Below are positions 23,091-35,386 of a stretch of 64,000 nt of DNA, in pieces; position 1 is the first letter of the stretch; every line of letters starts with the position of its first letter. A program made the position numbers and the translations under genes. Source of the DNA: Delphinapterus leucas (lineage: Eukaryota > Chordata > Mammalia > Artiodactyla > Monodontidae); the NCBI RefSeq assembly GCF_002288925.2, contig NW_022098044.1, forward strand, positions 9,659,100-9,723,099, read 5' to 3'. The notes beneath the pieces are model-generated. The model saw only the letters and a program-made list of their open reading frames with translations, made no database searches and had not been told where the DNA came from.

Positions 23091-23820
23091 GTATGTATAA
23101 ATCGATCATCTACTAGGCCAAAGAATTTCTCAGTGAGTTAAAAAAATGTTCCACCGTGATAATCCCAAACTCCTCCAATTTCTGTAGTCGAAGTGCATCT
23201 CTCAGAGCTCCTCCAGGCCCTTGTCCTCCTCACTGTGGGCTATGGGGCCTGACAAGGGGGAAAGGGCAGCAGAAGCAGGTTTGGATGAAGGGTGGAGATC
23301 TGTGCACCCACCACACAGCACAGGCAACACTCTGAATTTCGAGGAACTGAATTCCAAGGTGGTGAGAAGCTTATGTAGTGAAACAAGAGAGGCTGATTCT
23401 CACTGAATATCCTCGCAGATTGTGCAGGGCAGAAAGATGAGATGACAGGGATCTGTCCATCTTGTACTTCTTTTTTTCTGAAGGAAGAGCTGAGGTTCCT
23501 GGATGCTACCTTGTCAGCTTGGAGTTAAATGACCGGCAGGCCTGCAGCCCATCCTCCTACTGAGCCTCCTCAGGCAAACCATGGAATTCTCTAAACCTCA
23601 TCTGTGAATCATGATAATGACAGTCACTTGATGGGGTTGTTATGAGCATCTAGTGAATGCAGAATAAAATGCAGAAGAGCTTTGGAAACTGTCAAGTGTG
23701 AAACAACCATCAGTTATTAACACAAATAGTGCTCAGGAACAATTTTGAAGTCGTAAGTTTGTATTTATCACTTTCTACCTCTATTTTTCCTCTGCTCTTC
23801 CCATTCTCCCAACCCCACCG
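23091..23820. other. Intron 2 sequence, possible MIR piece at 23560-23690
   Basis: Mostly unassigned. 'ctaaacctcatctgtgaatc' with 'tgatggggttgttatgagca' looks like the 3' half of a MIR in sense. Confidence 0.45.
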
Positions 23821-23824
23821 AAAC

Positions 23825-23970
23825 CTGTGCTGTCCAGTATGGTAGTCACGAGCCAGATTTACATCTTTAATTAAGATGAAATAAAATTAGAGGTTCAGTT
23901 TCTCACTCACACTAGCCACACTTCAGGTCTCAGTAGGCGCCACGTGGTGGGTGGCTGCTCCTGCGGTTGG
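23825..23970. mobile_element. MER5A-like hAT MITE
   Basis: 'gtgctgtccagtatggtagt' with 'cactagccacacttcaggtc' and 'tcagtaggcgccacgtggtg' is the MER5A layout. The right inverted terminus is degraded. Confidence 0.7.
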
Positions 23971-24141
23971 CCCTCTTTATGCTGTGCCCGAGTCCCCATT
24001 TCAGCCCTGGGTTAAGGCTTCAGCTGGCCCTAAAAACCCAGTGCTTTCAGATGATCTTCCCCTCCTTCCTTTCCTTCATCAGTCAGTAAGATTTTTGTGT
24101 CTTGGCTAAAGTGCTTGTTTGGATTACAAGAACAGTTTTCT

Positions 24142-24271
24142 GGGGGAATTCCCTGGCAGTCCAGTGTTTAGGACTCGATGCTTTCACTGCTGAGGGCCTG
24201 GGTTCAATCCCTGGTCTGGGAACTAAGATCCTACGAGCCACGCAGTGCGGCCAAAAAAAAAAAAGAAAGAA
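24142..24271 (+). mobile_element. tRNA-derived SINE, ~120 bp type
   Basis: 'ggggaattccctggcagtcc' to 'cgcagtgcggcc' with an A-rich tail. Flanks 'cagttttctg' and 'aagtattctg' are a weak target duplication. Confidence 0.87.
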
Positions 24272-24299
24272 AAGTATTCTGATTAAATTTCATATAAAA

Positions 24300-25065
24300 A
24301 ATTTAAGGATGGACCTAGAGATTATCATATTAAGTGAAGTAAGTCAGACGGAGAAAGAAAAATACCATATGATATCACTTACATGTAGAATCGAAACTAT
24401 GATACAAATGAACCTATTTACAAAACAGAAACAGACTCACAGACTTAGAAAACAAACTTATGGTTACCAAAGGGGAGAGGGAGTGGGGAGAGATAAATTA
24501 GGAGTTTGGGATTAGCAGATACAAACTACTATATATAAAATACATAGGGACTTCCCTGGTGGCGCAGTGGTTAAGAATCCGCCAGCCAATGCAGGGGACA
24601 TGGGTTTGAGCCCTGGTCTGGGAAGATCCCACATGCCTCGGAGCAACTAAGCCCGTGTACCACAACTGCTGAGCCTGTGCCCTAGAGCTTGTGAGCCACA
24701 ACTACTGAGCCAACGTGCCACAACTAAGGAAGCCCATGTGCTTGGAGCCCATGCTCCGCAACAAGAGAAGCTGCTGCAACTAGAGAAAGCCCATGCACAG
24801 CAACAAAGACCCAACGCAGCCAAAAATAAAAAGATAAATAAATAAATTTATTTTAAAAATAATAAATAAAATAAAATAGATAAACAACAAGGTCCTACTG
24901 TATAGCACAGGGAACTATATTCAGTATCCTGTAATAACCATAATGGAAAAGAATATGAAAAAATATATATGTGCACATATGTATAACTGAATCACTTTGC
25001 TGTATACCAGAAACTAACACAACATTGTAAATCACTATATTTCAATAAAAATAAAAAATTTTAGC
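24300..25065 (+). repeat. L1 3' UTR, sense, split by a SINE
   Basis: Left part 24300-24546 ('attaagtgaagtaagtcaga', 'accatatgatatcacttaca') and right part 24885-25065 ('ggtcctactgtatagcacag', 'aatcactttgctgtatacca', 'ttgtaaatcactatatttca') are continuous in cetartiodactyl L1 3' UTRs. A long CHR SINE separates them. Confidence 0.88.
24547..24884 (+). mobile_element. CHR-type SINE, long form, inside an L1 3' UTR
   Basis: 'gggacttccctggtggcgca' to 'gacccaacgcagccaaaaat' with an A/T-rich tail. It interrupts the L1 3' UTR, so it is the younger insertion. Confidence 0.94.
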
Positions 25066-25204
25066 TTCCACTTCACTACTCTGAAGCACATTTATCAATA
25101 TTTCAAAAGAGGATGCCTGCAAAATCACATGTCTCCAGTTGGCAGAATTCCACACAATAAATGATGGAAGTTAATCTGAAAGGCTGTGAGGAAGGGCTTA
25201 TCCT

Positions 25205-25268
25205 TAAATAACTGGATGCACACACACCACACACACACACAAACACACGTGTGTGTGCACACACAGGT
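25205..25268. repeat. (CA)n-rich microsatellite, imperfect
   Basis: CACACA runs alternating with a short GTGTGTG segment at about 25249-25256. Confidence 0.9.
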
Positions 25269-25617
25269 GGACATCTGAATCAGCATACTGACCCTGGGAG
25301 GGCTTTGTGTTCTCCTGTTCCTTACTTCATCTAAGAGAGGATTAACTACTCTTCTTTTTCACTTCTCATTAATTGATAGATAATCAGTAAATAAATTCAA
25401 AAATTTCTTGAGCACCTACTGTGGTGGCAGAAACATATTTCTGTATGAAGCAGAAGAAAGATGGAAATGAGTAAGTTGGCCCCTCCACAGAAGAAGATTG
25501 TGGCCCGGTTAGTCCTTGTTGAACACCCCTCAGCTGTGGTCCTGAAGTCTGGGCGGACTGCATTTGGCCACTGCCCCCATGGAAGTAGGGCTGCTCTGCC
25601 TTAAGCCAAGAGTGATC

Positions 25618-27624
25618 ATCATGAAGAAAAAGAAATAAAAGGAATACAAATTGGAAGAGAAGAAGTCAAACTGTCACTTTTTGCTGATGACATGATACTA
25701 TACATAGAGAATCCTAAAAATACCACCAGAAAACTACTAGAGCTAATCAGTGAATTTGGTAAAGTTGCAGGATACAAAATTAATGCACAGAAATCTCTTG
25801 CATTCCTATGCACTAACAATGAAAGATCAGAAAGAGAAATTAAGGAAACACTCCCATTCACCACTGCAACAAAAAGAATAAAATACCTAGGAATAAACCT
25901 ACCTAAGGAGGTAAAAGACCTGTACTCAGAAAACTATGAGACACTGATGAAAGAAATTAAAGGTGATACAAACAGTTGGAGCAATATACCATGCTCCTGG
26001 ATTGGAAGAATCAATATTGCGAAAATGACTATACTACCCAAAGCAATCTACAGATTCAGTGCAATCACTATCAAATTACCAGTGGCATTTCTTACAGAAC
26101 TAGAACAAAAATTCTTAAAGTTTGTATGGAGACACAAAAGACCCCAAATAACCAAAGCAGTATTGAGGGTAAAAAACAGAGCTGGAGGAATCAGACTCCC
26201 TGACTTCAGACTATACTACAAAGCTACAGTAATCAAGACAATATGGTACTGGCATGAAAACACAGATATAGATCAGTGGAATAGGATAGAAAGCCCAGAG
26301 ATAAACCCATGCACCTATGGTCAACTAATCTATGACAAAGGAGGCAAGGACATACAATGGAGAAAAGACGGTCTCTTCAATAAGTGGTGCTGGGAAAACT
26401 GGACAGCTACATGTAAAAGAATGAAATTAGAACACTCCCTAACACCATACACAAAAAACACCTCAAAATGGATTAGAGACCTAAATGTAAGACCAGACAC
26501 TCTAAAACTCTTAGAGGAAAACATAGGAAGAACACTCTTTGACATAAATCACAGCAAGATCTTTTTTGACTCACCTCCTAGAGTAAGGGAAATTAAAACA
26601 AAAATAAACAAATGGGACCTAATGAAACTTAAAAGCTTTTGCAAAGCAAAGGAAACTACAATCAAGATGAAAAGACAACCCTCAGAATGGGAGAAAATAT
26701 TTGCAAATGAATCAACGGACAAAGGATTAATCTCCAAAATATATAAACAGCTCATACAGCTCAATATTAAAAAAACAAGCAACCCAATCCCAAAATGGGC
26801 AGAAGACCTAAATAGACATTTCTCCAAAGAAGACATACAGATGGCCAAGAAGCACATGAAAAGCTGCTCAACATCACTAATTATTGGAGAAATGCAAATC
26901 AAAACTACAATGAGGTATCACCTCACACCAGTTAGAATGGGCATCATCAGAAAATCTACAAACAACAAATGCTGGAGAGGGTGTGGAGGGAAGGGAACCC
27001 TCTTGCACTGTTGGTGGGAATGTAAATTGATACAGCCACTATGGAGAACAGTATGGAGGTTCCTTAAAAAAACTAAAAATAGAATTACCATATGACCCAG
27101 CAATCCCGCTACTGGGCATATACCCAGAGAAAACCATAATTCAGAAAGACACATGCACCCCAATATTCATTGCAGCACTATTTACAATAGCCAGGTCACG
27201 GAAGCAACCTAAGTGCCCCTCGACAGATGAACGGATAAAGAATATGTGGTACATATACACAATGGAATATTACTCAGCCATAAAAATAGAATGAAATTGG
27301 GTCATTTGTTGAGATGTGGATGGATCTAGAGACTGTCATACAGAGTGAAGTAAGTCAGAAAGAGAAAAACAAATATCGTATATTAACGCATATATGTGGA
27401 ACCTAGAAAAATGGTACAGATGAACCAGTTTGCAGGGGAGAAATGGACACACAGATGTAGAGAACAGACATATGGACACCAAGGAGGGAAAGTGGGGTGG
27501 TGGTGGTGATGGGGTGAATTGGGAGATTGGAATTGACCTATACACACTAATATGTATAAAATAGATAACTAATAAGAACCTGCTGTATAAAAAATAAATA
27601 AAATTCAAAAATTCCAAAGAAAAA
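25618..27624 (+). mobile_element. 5'-truncated young L1, sense, with target duplication
   Basis: A 2.0 kb L1 3' fragment flanked by the direct repeat 'aagagtgatc' (25608-25617 and 27625-27634). The ORF2 frame is open from the first complete codons (about 25620) to 27095. It starts just before the RT catalytic LFADDMILY and includes the C-terminal [20 protein letters not shown] segment. A seventh A in the run at 27066-27072 shifts the frame; the antisense L1 copy has six A's at the matching place. The remaining ORF2 tail, the 3' UTR and an A-rich end follow. The missing endonuclease and most of RT make it non-autonomous. Confidence 0.96.
25620..27095 (+). pseudogene. L1 ORF2 C-terminal fragment, open but frameshifted at the end
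   Basis: About 490 codons of ORF2 protein are open without a stop, from residues around the FADD catalytic motif through the thumb and the C-terminal Cys-rich region, until a one-base A insertion near 27066-27072 diverts the last part. Intact ORF2p is about 1,270 residues, so only the C-terminal part was copied. No upstream L1 promoter is present. It should be masked, not annotated as a host gene. Confidence 0.93.
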
Positions 27625-27889
27625 AAGAGTGATCCTGGAATCTCAGAGACCATCCCAAAATGGTTATGGCTTGGGTCACAGATGAAAGAGTCTCTGCAGA
27701 GACCTCAGAACAGCCTCTTGTGCCATCTATTGGTCTTCAGAAATTCCGTCTATCTCTACCTTCACCTCCCTCCCAGCTCCTCATATTTCCTGACCATCTC
27801 TCCTCTAGTTCTCTCTCCTGGAATTTTGGCAGTGACTTGCAAGGTGAACTTGCCCTAAGCCTCTGCTTCCTCTGGGTACCACGCAGGAG

Positions 27890-28085
27890 GAGGCTGTGGT
27901 GTGATGAGGAGTATGGCTTGGGTGTCCGGCTGACCTAGGCTTGAGTCCTGGCTCTATCACTCTTTTGATCTGTGATCCTGGGCTTTCCCTCAACCTCTCT
28001 AAGCGTTTTTTTGTTTGTTTTTTTGGTATATAAAATAGGGATAATAATCATTATCCATAAGATAAACTGAGATAATGGGAGGCAT
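27890..28085 (+). repeat. MIR SINE, sense
   Basis: 'cctaggcttgagtcctggct', 'ctgtgatcctgggctttccc', 'aaaatagggataataatcat' follow MIR sense. A short T-rich insertion lies at about 28005-28024. Confidence 0.8.
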
Positions 28086-28089
28086 GGAA

Positions 28090-29280
28090 GCACTGACCAA
28101 GGGATTTGGGAGCTGGAGTGAGTTAAGAGAACTAGGGTGTAAAGATAACTGACTCCTTCCCAAGCCACTAACTAAATTCTGTTTATGTATGCTCCTTCAT
28201 CAGAGTTTGTGGCTTTTGTGGCATAGTCATCTGCTCAAAACTTAAAAGTGAGAGGGAATTTTGTTCCCAAGGTCATAAATCTTAGCCAGCCCTGCTCTTT
28301 GATACAGCATGGTCTCTGTCAGCCCCAAAACAATACCCTTTTATCCAAATACTATTAGGTAAAATGAGATAGGGAAGTGACCTTGGGCTTCTGCGTGAGA
28401 TGTAGAAGACCACATTTACTAGTTGTTTTAGCGTACGTTACTTCCAGGAAAGATTTTCACTGATTACTAATATCTATTTTATGTTATGTCTTAGTTTCTT
28501 TTTCAGCGAATGTTATTTTTCTGAATTTGTCCCTAAACTCTATTTAGGAGTCTGTACCTCCCAAATTATGTGCACTTTACAACTGTGGTTTTTTGTTTTT
28601 GTTTTTTTTTTACTATCTATCTCTGTGCTTGATTTGCTCCCTGGTTTACCTTTGGTTTTGACTTCCAATGAGATGTTCTTCTCTTCTGCCTAAGGAAACA
28701 GTGAGAAGCACAGAAAGTTAGGGGCTTACTTAATAGTTTTGGAATGTGCATCTGTCCCAAAATAGGAACTGTGACCAAGAATATGGTTGTTGTATTTTTA
28801 ATACAGATTTGAGTAGTCCTTTTTTTCCCTTTTTATCTAACCATACGTGTTGAATAGAAAACTTAAGAGTGAAAGAGTAGACAACTCATGAATCTCTAGT
28901 CATCCAGAGTAAAGGCCTTTGATATTATATAAGGGGCAAGGGAACATTGGCTCCACACACTGAATTAGGAACATCTGCATCCATGAGAACTTGAACAAGA
29001 GACCTGGAATATTGCCACTTTCATTCTGCCTTTCACGTGCTCCTAAGTGTTCATGTAATGGAGGGTCAGAAATAGCGTGGATACTCCAAATAGTGCTTTA
29101 AAGACTGAACTGTATTACATCAATTTAAATTTTTTATGCCAGAAAAGTAGGAAAAGATGGGAATTTCTCCTGAGAAGTCCATCTATTGGATAAAATCAGA
29201 GGTCTGTTGGAAAAGAAATACCACGAGGACTGAAGTGCCAATGGACATTTTGCTTTAGAGTAAAAGCTTTAGCGCAACAC
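28090..29280. other. Intron 2 sequence with no recognised feature
   Basis: No gene, RNA gene or confident repeat was recognised over this 1.2 kb. Confidence 0.45.
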
Positions 29281-29284
29281 AGAG

Positions 29285-29520
29285 GCTGCATGGTATGATG
29301 GCCAAAAGGTAGGACTCTGATTTCAAATCCAGCCTCTGCCACTTTCCAGCCTGGTGACCTGCGACAAGTCACTTAACATCTCAGCCTCAGTTTCCTCACC
29401 TGTAAAGTGAGGATGGCAGTAATGCTGATATCAGAGTTTTGTCGTGAGGAATAAGTGAGTTAATATATATAACACTCTTAGAGCAGTGTCTGGCACAAGG
29501 TGAGCACGTTGCACGTCTTT
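29285..29520 (+). repeat. MIR SINE, sense, nearly full length
   Basis: 'gctgcatggtatgatggcca', 'caaatccagcctctgccact', 'gtcacttaacatctcagcct', 'agcagtgtctggcacaaggt' span the MIR consensus in order. Confidence 0.9.
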
Positions 29521-30489
29521 CCTCTTGTTATTGGTTTTGTTCCTACCCCACCCCCATCAGGCCGCTACCACCACTCTAATTACTTCTACCAACTCGTCTA
29601 TGGCTACCTCTACGGCCATACTACCTCTCGGGTTTTGGCATCGGCTTGGGTTGAGTTCTAGCTCTGACTATTTAAGTCTAAAAGTCTCTGTGTCTGCATT
29701 TGTAAAATAGCAGTGTTAATAGTGTGCTTCCCAGGGTCCTGGTGAAGGTGACACCAGGATAGTGCGTGTGGGGCACTGTGCCCGTGCCTGGAGCCATCGG
29801 TGCTTGTTGCTGTCTTATCGTTACTGCGGTGTCTCGCAGCCAAGGTGTCACCCACAGAGCACTGGGCTCCGTGGTGAGTTGTGTCAAAAGCAATTTGTTC
29901 TTATTAATAAGCTGTCAGTGCTTGAGTATTATTCTTAAAAGGTAATTGGAACTAAGTCAAGGTTATCCCCACATAGCATTGCTGTTGGCTTCTGTATTGA
30001 GAAGTGGGCAAGCGCTTGGAGGGTGGGAACACCCCGGATATACCTGCTGGAACACGGGTCCTGCATTTGAAAGTTGAGTGCTTTGTGTGAGGCAGAAAGC
30101 AAGCGTGAGAACCGCTGGCCCGGGGGTGCTGGCCTTTCTGCCATAGAGGGTACTGTTCACTGTCTTCCATGTTCATGGCAAACCTCTGTTCCTGTGCTTG
30201 TCAGACCAAAGCACCACCCTCCCCAAACCCAACCATTTTTATCCTGTCCAAGCATATGTAGGTACCAAAGCAATACTTATTTTTACTCTTAAAATCACTT
30301 TCCTTATACATTAAACAGCTACTGTGACTTGCCCTGACTTTACCCATTAATAAATATCTACTGAGTGCCTGTTAAGAGAAAGCTATTATTGGGCTTATGA
30401 AGGTAACTCAGAGAATGTCCGTTTAAGAAGCTTATAATCAAGTTTGAGAGACAGGTTGTGTACACAGAACTGTAGCAGAAAAACATTGG
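29521..30489. other. Intron 2 sequence, possible second MIR piece at 29640-29800
   Basis: 'ggttgagttctagctctgac' with 'tgtctgcatttgtaaaatag' suggests a decayed MIR. The rest is unassigned. Confidence 0.4.
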
Positions 30490-31030
30490 TTTTAGTGTTC
30501 TTTTTCTTTTTTAGCTTCCATTTTTAAACTTTTACATTCAGGAAAAGTAATACATTGTTTATAGCTTGGTCCTTAATTCTTTGTTGTTCAGTGTAAAAGT
30601 AATACATACTCATTGTATAAAATTTAGAAAATATATAAAAATGATAAAGGAACAGAAAACATTATCTATATTTCATCAACTAGAAGTAACCATTTGAATG
30701 TTTTTAGTTATTTTTATCTTTTATGTGGGTGAAATCATTATCTGTATTTATATCCTTTAAAAAAATTTAGCCATTATATAATCATTATTTCCCTAAGTTA
30801 AGATACTTTATAAGTATAATTTTAATAGTTTAATAATATTTCTTCACGTATGACTTATAATTCATAACCACTCTCACTATATGTTGGATATTTTGGTTGA
30901 TTCTGATTTTTCTTTATTATACATAATATAGTAATAAACATCTTGGTGTGTGAGTCATCTGTATTTCTGAAACATAGATTCCCATAGGTAGAATTATTCA
31001 AAGAGTAGAAATATTTGTAATGTTATTAAT
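30490..31030 (-). repeat. L1ME-type relic, antisense
   Basis: 'aaaagtaatacatactcatt', 'agtaaccatttgaatgtttt' and 'tagtaataaacatcttggtg' follow old L1 antisense order. Confidence 0.6.
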
Positions 31031-31192
31031 ACATGTGGCTTTGTTGCTTTTTGGCAAAGATATTTAACCTAACAAAAATTTTGACTCTGATTTGAATATT
31101 TATTGCCTTAGCCTGAATGTTTATTACCTTAGGTCCTTAGCCTTTGCAGATCTAACATCCCAAGTATTGACTATTCAAGAATGACTCCAAAG

Positions 31193-31245
31193 GAGGGGGG
31201 GAAATATACATATATATGTGTGTATGTGTGTATATGTGTGTGTGT

Positions 31246-31277
<32 letters not shown>

Positions 31278-31362
31278 ATCTGAATCACTTTGCTGTACAC
31301 CAGAAACTAGCACAACATTGTAAATCAGCTATACTTTGGTTAAAAAAAAAACTAAAAAAAAA
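31193..31362 (+). mobile_element. Very short 5'-truncated L1 insertion with perfect target duplication
   Basis: Only ~170 bases: a TG/TA-rich run (31205-31278), the L1 3' end 'ctgaatcactttgctgtaca' and 'ttgtaaatcagctatacttt', then an A-rich tail. The 16 bp direct repeat 'aagaatgactccaaag' (31177-31192 and 31363-31378) is perfect. Confidence 0.94.
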
Positions 31363-31379
31363 AAGAATGACTCCAAAGT

Positions 31380-33055
31380 TCATGACATAAGTAGTTTGCA
31401 TATTTACTGAAGCACAAAATTTAATCACAGGGGCCTTGAGGCTGGTGTACACAGTTGAGTCCCTTGACTAGTGAGTGACCAAGGCTGCCTAGCACATTTC
31501 ACTGGGGCTTCATGGTTCTTTCTGCAATACCTCTCATATAGTGCTTTAAAAATTAATTTTTTTAAACATAGAGAACTTTTGTGAACACTGAAAAAGCCAT
31601 TAATTTATAGTATACAAACATGCATAGAAAATCTGTGACTGTCAGAGAAATGTGACTCAAGAAAAAGCAAGTTTGTACAGATATTTTCATATTAGAAAAT
31701 TGAAGATTTACTATCTAATTGTTTGATAGCTTGTATTAATCTGTCACTTCTAGAAAATAAATACAATTTCATTTTTAGTGCCAACTGAAGAAATTATTGT
31801 CTTTATAATAAGTCATGTAACGGTTATATATATCTTTATAATAAAATATGAAAATAAGTGCATTAATGAAGTCATCAGACAATGAGCTGCAACAGACATT
31901 TCCCCACTTGCATTAATTTTAAAAGCTCTTTGTATTTTGGTGGGAATGTCTTACTCTAGCTAGGAAGGAAAGTGTGTGGAAAACAGTTTAATCAGTGTCT
32001 AGGAAGGGGTCAGAGAACACACGAGACATTGCTTAGACCACTCACAAGTTAGTCTCTGCTTCATCTTGTACTTCTAAGTGGAACCACCCACCCTGCCAGC
32101 CCCCAGCATCACAGTCTAGAGCAGCCTCCCCGCCTACCCACTTTGAACTATTCCCCTTGAGGTTGCTTTTTCTTCTTTCGGTGACAGGGAGGTGGTGGTA
32201 GCTACAGTTGCTTCCTATCTGGCCCCCCAAATGTTTCTTGCTTTTATTTCACAGTCCCTTGGCAAACTGTCACCCCCAACTTTTCCGATCCTAGGACCTG
32301 CCTTTTCTTCCCTCCCCCGATAGGGTCTCAGACATATGCGAAATGGGGCCTCCTCTTTGTTGGGACTCATGTTTCTGCACCTTTCATATAGTGATCTGGC
32401 CTTGTGGCCCTGCACAGTATGTTAAAGGACTGGAATCAGTCTGTAACGTGCTGACATCTCCCTAATGATACAGCTGTGGACAGAGATGGAGTCACATCTG
32501 TCCGGTTTCTGGCTTCTGGTGTAGCCTTCTTCCCCAGGCTCTGGGGGCCACGTGACCTCTGGCTAGCCAGCCTCTTGCTGTCTCTAAGACCCAGCCGGAG
32601 CTGAGCAGAGGGACTGAGGCTGCCTCACACTCTGTAATTTGGCTTCAAGTCACCATTGTTGGCCTTGTGCCTCGGTTCTGATAACTGGACTCTTGTCTGG
32701 TTCCTGAGTGCCAGAATCCCATGGTAACCTGCCTTGTATCCCTGTGCCTTGTTTTTATCAGCCTCTCTCCCAGGGACTGAAGTCCTGCCCTGAAACAGTG
32801 ACCGATGCACTTTCCTGGTGTCAGCCACCCATTCTGCCTTTCTGGTTGGATTCCAGAGCGCCCTAGATTTCTCATTGTTCTACAGTGCCTACAGTCAGGA
32901 AGCCTCTGTTCTGGACACTTATCTCAGCAAATGGCAACTGTGTTCTTCCAGTCACTCAGGCCAAAACCTTGGACTCATCCTTAGCTCCTCCCATTCTCTC
33001 ACATCCCACATCTGAACCGTCAGCAAATTCTTGGTTCTACATTAAAAATATAGCC
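31380..33055. other. Intron 2 sequence with no recognised feature
   Basis: No gene was recognised. The segment 32040-32900 is GC-richer and looks single-copy or very old. The short open frames have no family match. Confidence 0.4.
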
Positions 33056-33059
33056 AGAC

Positions 33060-33728
33060 TCTGACTGCCCTGGTCTGAACCAGTGTCTTCTCTGCCCTGC
33101 ATTCTTACAAAGAGCCTCCTGACTGGTGTGCTGGCTTCTGCCTGATCCCCTTTCAGTTATTCTCAACACTGCCATCTGAGTGATCCTTTAAAAAGATGAG
33201 CCAGATTATATCACTTCTCTTTTCAGAACCCTCCCGTGGCTTCCCATCTCACAGTGTAAAACCAAAGTGCAAAGTGCAGTCACTGCCCCATAAGGCCCAT
33301 TACCTCTCTGCTCTTACCTGCTGCACATCTGTCCAGCCCCCTTTCTCGTTCGCTCTGCTCTGGCCTTTTTCTCTGCTCCTTGGACCCTCCCTAGCATCTC
33401 GCTGCCAGGAATGCTCTCCCCCCAGAAATCTGAATGGCTTACTTCCTCACTTCTCTTAGCTCTTTATTCAAATATCTCCCTTCGGTGAGGCCTTCCCTCT
33501 TTAAAATCATAACCCCTCACCCTCTTTCCTGTTTTATTTTTTTCTCCTTCTCATTATCCAACATACTGTATATTTCTATTTATTTATCTTATTTGTATTC
33601 TGTTTCCTCCATTGGAATGTAAGCTCCATGAGGTCAAGGGCACTTTGGTTCACTGCTGTAATTCTGAAGTCTGGAACAGTGCCTGGCCATGGTATGAATT
33701 CATTAAATATTTACTGAATGAATGAATC
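33060..33728 (+). repeat. L2 LINE 3' end, sense
   Basis: 'tttctcaacactgcc'-like and 'gtggcttcccatctcacagt' text is followed by 'aatgtaagctccatgaggtc', 'agtgcctggccatggtatga' and the terminal 'tgaatgaatgaa' repeat, the standard L2 3' end. Confidence 0.88.
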
Positions 33729-33734
33729 AGGTAG

Positions 33735-33905
33735 TTGAATATTTGCCGTGTGTAAGTGCTGTTCCAAGCATTTTATAAGCAGTATCTCATTTAATTCTCA
33801 CAATAACCTTATGTGATGGTACTTTTGTGAATCCCATTTTGCTGATGAGAGAAGTGAGTCTAATTAGAGAGGTTAAGTGACTTGACCAAGAGGATGTGAG
33901 CACAC
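33735..33905 (-). repeat. MIR SINE, antisense
   Basis: 'gtgctgttccaagcatttta', 'atctcatttaattctcacaa', 'cattttgctgatgagagaag', 'gaggttaagtgacttgacca' follow antisense MIR. Confidence 0.88.
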
Positions 33906-33954
33906 ACAAATAATTGGATAGGGCAGCATGTTAGAACAAACACAGACTTTTTTT

Positions 33955-34092
33955 ACTAGACAAATCTGCATTCAAGTCCCACCTCTGCCAATTATTGGTT
34001 GAGTTAAAACCTCTTCAAGCTTTTTTTCTCAGTTATAAAAAATGGACAATGATTCTACTTCTCAGGTAGAAGGACTGCATGAGATCATGGGT
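33955..34092 (+). repeat. MIR SINE fragment, sense
   Basis: 'ctgcattcaagtcccacctc', 'cagttataaaaaatggacaa' and 'aaggactgcatgagatcatg' follow sense MIR, tail to tail with the preceding MIR. Confidence 0.7.
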
Positions 34093-34094
34093 AT

Positions 34095-34345
34095 GTTATT
34101 TTCAAACATATTTTCTCGATTGCTGGTAAGGTTGACACTTTTTTCATATATTTATTGGCCAATCAGATGTCTTCTGGGAATTTCCTGTTTATAACCTTTG
34201 CCCAGTTTTCCTTCTTTTCCCCTTATCAAGTTGCAGGAGTTCTTTGAATATTAGATATACACATTGTCCTATGTGTTACAAATAATTTTGCTCACACTGT
34301 CATTTGTCTTTTGATAATGTTTTTGGAATACTCTTTTATTCATAT
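34095..34345 (-). repeat. L1ME-type relic, antisense
   Basis: 'atttattggccaatcagatg', 'gcaggagttctttgaatatt' and 'gtcatttgtcttttgataat' follow old L1 ORF2 antisense order. It borders the Tigger1 insertion. Confidence 0.65.
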
Positions 34346-35240
34346 ATAGGAATATGTCAGAGATATTGCAGGTTCAGTTCCAGACCACTGCAATAAAGCA
34401 AATATTAATAAAGCACTCACACAAATTGTTTGGTTTCCCAGTGCGTATACAAGTTATGTTTACACTATATTGTAGCCTATTAAGTATAATAGCGTTATGT
34501 CTAAAAAAACAATGTACATACCTTCATTAAAAATACTTTATTGCTGAAAAATGCTAACCATCATCTGAGCCTTCAGCAAGTGGTGATCTTTTTTCTGGTG
34601 GAGGGTCTCTGTATTGATGGCTGCTGACTGATCAGGGTGGTGGCTGCTGAAGGCTGGGAGGCTGTGACAACTTCTAAGAGAAAACAGCAGTGAAGTTTGC
34701 TGCATCAGTTGACTATTCCTTTCCTGAATGATTTCTCTGTAGCAAGCAATGCTGTTTGATAGCGTTTTACCCACAGCAGAACTTTCAGAATTGGAGTCCA
34801 TCCTCTCAAACTCTGCTGCTGTTTTATTAACTAAGTTTATGTAATATTCCAGATCCTTCATTGTCATTTCAATAATCTTCATAGCATCTTCACCAGGAGT
34901 AGATTCCACCTCAAGAAACCCCTTTCTTTGCTCATCCATAAGAAGCAACTTATGTTAAAGTTTTATCATGAGGTTGCAGCAATTCAGTTACATCTTCAAG
35001 CTCCACTTCTAATTATGGTTCTCGTGCTATTTCCACCATATCTGCAGTTACTTCCTCCACTAAAGTCTTGAATCTCTCAAAGGCATCCATGAGGGTTGGA
35101 ATCAACTTCTTTTAACATTGATATTTTGATGGCATCTAGAATAGTGAATCCTTTCCAAAAGGTTTTCAATTGACTTTTGTCCAGATCCATTAGAGGAATC
35201 ACTGTCTATGGCAGCTATAGCCTTATGAAGTGTATTTCTT

Positions 35241-35371
35241 TCTTTTTTTTTCTTTCTTTTGGCTGCACCATGTGCACCACGCGAGATCTTAGTTCCCCAA
35301 CCAGGGATTGAACCTGTGCCCCCTGCAGTGGAAGCATGGAGTCTTAACCACTGGACCACCAGGGAAGTCCC
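35241..35371 (-). mobile_element. tRNA-derived SINE (~120 bp type) in Tigger1
   Basis: T-rich tail, then 'ggctgcaccatgtgcaccac' to 'ccaccagggaagtccc', antisense. Flanked by 'tgaagtgtatttctt' at 35226-35240 and 35372-35386. Confidence 0.93.
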
Positions 35372-35386
35372 TGAAGTGTATTTCTT

